From NCBI GenBank assembly GCA_028565635.1, contig JAOXYB010062156.1, positions 1 to 10,580 of the forward strand: DNA of 10,580 nt, read 5' to 3'. A program made the translations under genes and the position numbers. Below are positions 7,637 through 10,580 of the stretch, piece after piece (the stretch's first letter is position 1; each line of letters opens with the position of its first letter). A model generated the notes under the pieces. The model did not search any database. It was given only the letters and a program-made list of their open reading frames with translations, and was not told the origin of the DNA. The DNA comes from Phoronis ovalis (taxonomy: Eukaryota; Phoronida; Phoronidae).

Positions 7637-7644
7637 TCTGAGAT
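7637..7644. repeat. Target-site duplication, right copy
   Basis: Second copy of TCTGAGAT, immediately after the nested foldback element and continuing into the right arm of the host element (tctgagatacgag). Confidence 0.75.
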
Positions 7645-7745
7645 ACGAGTCGGTCATGACCCTACGCTACGGACAAGCCGTACTATTAAAGCCTAAGGCT
7701 GTCCATGACCATGGTAGGGTCATGCTTGCAGGACTGTAGTCTATA

Positions 7746-8111
7746 CTGTACTATCAGTCAGGCCTATGCAAATTGTTACACGTCCCTGTTCTTTTTTTCC
7801 ACTCTAACTTTTTATGTATAGCACACACACTTATCGCTGTGAAAAACTCAAAACCTTGGAGGAATACAGCTACTTCTCTGAAGCAGAAGAGATAATATAT
7901 ACCCAGTTTCAGTCTTCAGACTTCACTCTACTAGTCTTTCTCTTTGTCTTCGATTTCAGTACGATAGTGAAAAACTAAAGTGACGCCGGATGTAGGCAAA
8001 CATATACTAAATTAAATTGTGAATCACTGGATTGCAACATTAGCGTTTTGTAGGACACAAAATCAAGAGTAAGTTAATGAAATTAAACAGTAAATACTTT
8101 GGAAAACAAAC
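7746..8111. other. Probable intron 1 sequence without further genes
   Basis: No coding region is recognised. A long pyrimidine run ending ttcag at 7969 on the plus strand looks like an acceptor, but the frames after it close within a few codons and no donor partner is known. Confidence 0.4.
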
Positions 8112-8300
8112 CTGATTATTATCGCCACACCAGCCGGCTGAATCGCATGGACGCCTAATTTCGTCCTTTTCCGTAAAGCATCGGAAATCCAGGGGAAATA
8201 ATTCTTAACAGTTATTAGACCGTAGAGCGCGCACCTGTTCAGAAATATATAGTGTAACGCGTTTTTTCCCCCCGTTTCTTCAGAACTATTTTAACGCGAG
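8112..8300 (-). promoter_or_regulatory. CpG-rich putative promoter and noncoding first exon of the RNA-binding protein gene
   Basis: This stretch has many CG dinucleotides (around 8123, 8153, 8181, 8220-8232, 8258, 8295) in otherwise CpG-poor DNA. On the minus strand a good donor, cag|gtttgt, lies at 8112/8111. The coding start at 5935 follows an acceptor by one base, so an upstream noncoding exon is expected. A TATA-like word (tatatattt, 8251-8243) would place a start near 8220. All of this is inference from composition and signals. Confidence 0.3.
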
Positions 8301-9000
8301 AAACGATTTTGCATTTAGAGAAATTAGCCTTATATTGCACTAGATACGACGGAAAAAGCTACTTGGAAGTGATCTGCAAAAGAAGATAAAATTCAAAAAA
8401 ATATAACAAATTCTGTATAAGTGAAAAAAAAATATTATAACTCGCCTGTCTATTAATGTGACTCATATTTTTATTTTCCGGCCGTACTACAAGTCCCACT
8501 TTTTGTTAATAAGGCTATTCAAACACAGATTTCTATAGCTTATTTTAGTGAATTGTTTGAGTACGCGCTGCATGCGTTTTTCATTGCAGTGAAGAACAAA
8601 TATATATATACATGAAATTAGGTTAGAAAGATTATTTCAACGATCATGAACAATCGCTTAAACCATGTACTACTAAGCAAGTGTATATATGCTTTCCTGA
8701 AATTTTAATTTGACCATAAGCAATTTTATTAGGGAGTCTTATTGGTTTTGTGTACACGCTGGTGCTACGGACCAAAATTGCAATTTCTTGCATATAAGTA
8801 CCATGAATCTAGCAGTAAATTTATTTAATAACATTAACATTTCTTCACATAACGGATTAAATGAATACATTGAAAAATAAATATTGGGTGGATGACACAC
8901 CCACTGAATCGGTGAAGCATTCATAATTTTCATAAATGCTTTATAGCTGACGTGCTCATAGCAGAAGAAATAGACCGTAAACAATAACTGGCGAAGTGAG
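8301..9000. other. AT-rich intergenic DNA
   Basis: No convincing gene is seen. The longest open frame (8739-9008, minus strand, 89 codons) has no recognisable domain and ends against the candidate exon on the other strand. Confidence 0.4.
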
Positions 9001-9035
9001 GCAGACAAACAACATTAGAACAAGAAGACAGAAAC

Positions 9036-9042
9036 ATGTCGC
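9036..9042 (+). CDS. Possible first coding exon fragment of a plus-strand gene
   Basis: ATG TCG C is followed at once by GTGAGT (9043-9048), a good donor, and preceded by a purine-rich, T-poor leader (agaacaagaagacagaaac). Upstream at 8946-8955 is a CRE-like ctgacgtgct. A two-codon first coding exon is common in animals, but the next exon must lie further on and was not found in the remaining 1.5 kb. Without splicing the frame is only 16 codons. Treat as a weak prediction. Confidence 0.2.
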
Positions 9043-10580
9043 GTGAGTTTTTGTTTCTTTTTAATTATTTTAATTTAGATTTTTAACATTTTAGTGTTTG
9101 TATAAATACCAAAGTCAATAATACATTTTCTTAGCTTGTCTGAATTTTAGACAGATACATATTCGTATAACTATAGCTCTGTTTTTGTCAAGTCGTGTTA
9201 CCAATTGTCATTATTTCACGCATACTTCTACAAATCAACATATTGGGTATTTTTTAAATCAGTATTTCATAAATTTCTGTCAAATCTAAGCCACCAATTA
9301 AACAATGTAATTAATATAATCTAAATTATATCACAACTAAACGGTTTGAAACTACAAAGAGCACAAACATGGGTAATAATGGGGGTAATATTGTCTAAAT
9401 AATAAAACATCATGAATGTGCGATAATCCGTTACTTGTGCTGATCCCGTGCACATTTCTATAAACATACATATCATTCAAGATATGTGCAAATAAATAGA
9501 TTTAATATATATGATTTATGAGAAATATTTGCATCAAAAAGCTGTAGCCCACACCGGGGAGCCCACACAATTTGAAACAGAGTGAGTTACTGAAGTCTGG
9601 GCACCAAGTGGCTATTTAGGATACAGTATATATAACTTTGTTTAGTACAGAATATTTAAAAAGACATAAACCTGCTTCAGCTAGCAATAAATCAGTTTTG
9701 ATATTCTAAAATCAACATGAAATGTTACAATTGAAAATAAAATTCTGATGAAATTTACGAGTTTTTTAAATCATAAAAGTAAGTCTGTATAGGTGATACC
9801 CAGTTGGAGGGGAAAGGAATGATATATTTAAAGTTTATGATATATGCAAGGTTTATAATTCTGTGGGCCAGTTATTAAATCTATGATGTTAACCATTATT
9901 GCTACCTATAAACTGTTCTTTTAAAGGACTTGAATAGCCGTTACCTTTAGCTTTGCATGTATATTACTACAACATTCCCAGGCCAAAAAATTGATATACA
10001 AATATTATTTTAAAAAGTTAAACTTTAAAATTTTTAAATCCAAAAGACAAAATATTTCTCATGATCTTATAAACGGATGTTTTGAAAAAAAATGTGTCTT
10101 CCGAATTTTAATTTTTTTTAATTGGCTTTTTGCACAGTTTAGAGCATTCCCTTTTTAAAAATGCATACTTTAATGGGTCTGTTTTTTCATTTTCATTGCT
10201 AAACAACGCGCAATATATACACACCCCATCTAGATCTCGACTAGTTTAGTAGTCTATAATAAATAAATAAAAGAAATAATACTCAGTTGGTATTTTAAGG
10301 TCAATAAACAGACACACCTATGAGGGTGTTTACCGTATATAGCACAGCGGTTTTACCTTGTGTTACCTATTATATTTAGGCAGGACCAAATAACTACAGA
10401 AAACAAAAGTGATATTTCAAAGTCTCATGCTAAATTTAACGATACCTACCTCTTACTTTCGAATTCACCAGTATAGATATTCTGGAACTACTAAGTGTGC
10501 CTATGCGCTAATCAAACTTCTATATGTTAGTGGAAAAGCAGATATAAAATTTGCAAGTTATGAAACCTTTTACACACTCC
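9043..10580. other. AT-rich DNA, nothing recognised
   Basis: All frames are short and no RNA gene, repeat array or element ends were found. A small agcccacac direct repeat occurs near 9545-9569. It could be a first intron if the candidate exon at 9036 is real. Confidence 0.4.

Larger units (their letters stand above)
6882..7736. mobile_element. MITE-like element copy 2, split by a nested foldback element
   Basis: The left arm 6882-6961 (tagtcctgcaagcatgaccctac... to tctcagatcag) matches the inverse of 7637-7736 (tctgagatacgag... to gcttgcaggactg). The interior 6962-7185 matches the interior of copy 1. The right arm is interrupted after 7193 by the element at 7194-7636. Each arm can itself fold: in the left arm catgaccctac (6894-6904) pairs with gtagggtcatg (6928-6938) across a short segment. 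A possible 9-bp flanking pair, CAGTACTAT (6868-6876) and CTGTACTAT (7746-7754), has one mismatch. No transposase is encoded. Confidence 0.7.

Noticed and set aside
7920-8010. Strong plus-strand acceptor-like signal ending ttcag at 7969, followed by TACGATAGTGAA
   Set aside because: The frame closes after seven codons, no upstream plus-strand exon is known, and no poly(A) signal follows. Probably a chance pyrimidine run.

Overview
The window looks like nuclear DNA from an invertebrate animal. It is AT-rich, has one gene split by spliceosomal introns with GT-AG borders, and is otherwise full of short non-autonomous repeats. The repeat style (long degenerate tandem units, foldback elements, a tRNA-derived SINE-like box pair, a short 'gttatctcccc' hairpin) suggests a mollusc, perhaps a bivalve. 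That is an impression only: nothing here fixes the species. No prokaryotic operon, CRISPR array or viral gene is seen.

Layout. Positions 1-357 hold a G-rich edge and a 25-bp palindrome. Positions 358-2385 are a degenerate tandem array with units of about 320 bp and inserted half-units of about 145 bp, built around a conserved 'atggccg...cggccat' dyad. Two copies of a strong hairpin occur in it. Positions 2386-3680 are intergenic, with a tRNA-like A/B box pair and a small hairpin. Positions 3698-5936 on the minus strand hold the only convincing protein gene, an RRM plus CCHC zinc-knuckle plus RGG RNA-binding protein of the RBM4/lark type, in five coding exons with a possible alternative 3' exon. 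A CpG-rich stretch near 8112-8300 may be its promoter and noncoding first exon. The stretch between, about 2.2 kb, would then be intron 1; it holds a relic of a LINE reverse transcriptase C-terminus and a cluster of nested foldback/MITE-like elements (6452-7745) with a 40-bp perfect palindrome. From 8300 to the end there is AT-rich DNA with one weak candidate first exon on the plus strand at 9036.

The main biology is a splicing/RNA-metabolism regulator whose last two coding exons each end on a strong donor that overlaps an in-frame stop, so intron retention and splicing give closely similar but distinct C-termini. The most unusual structure is the nested inverted-repeat cluster, where one foldback element has inserted into the arm of another and left an 8-bp duplication.
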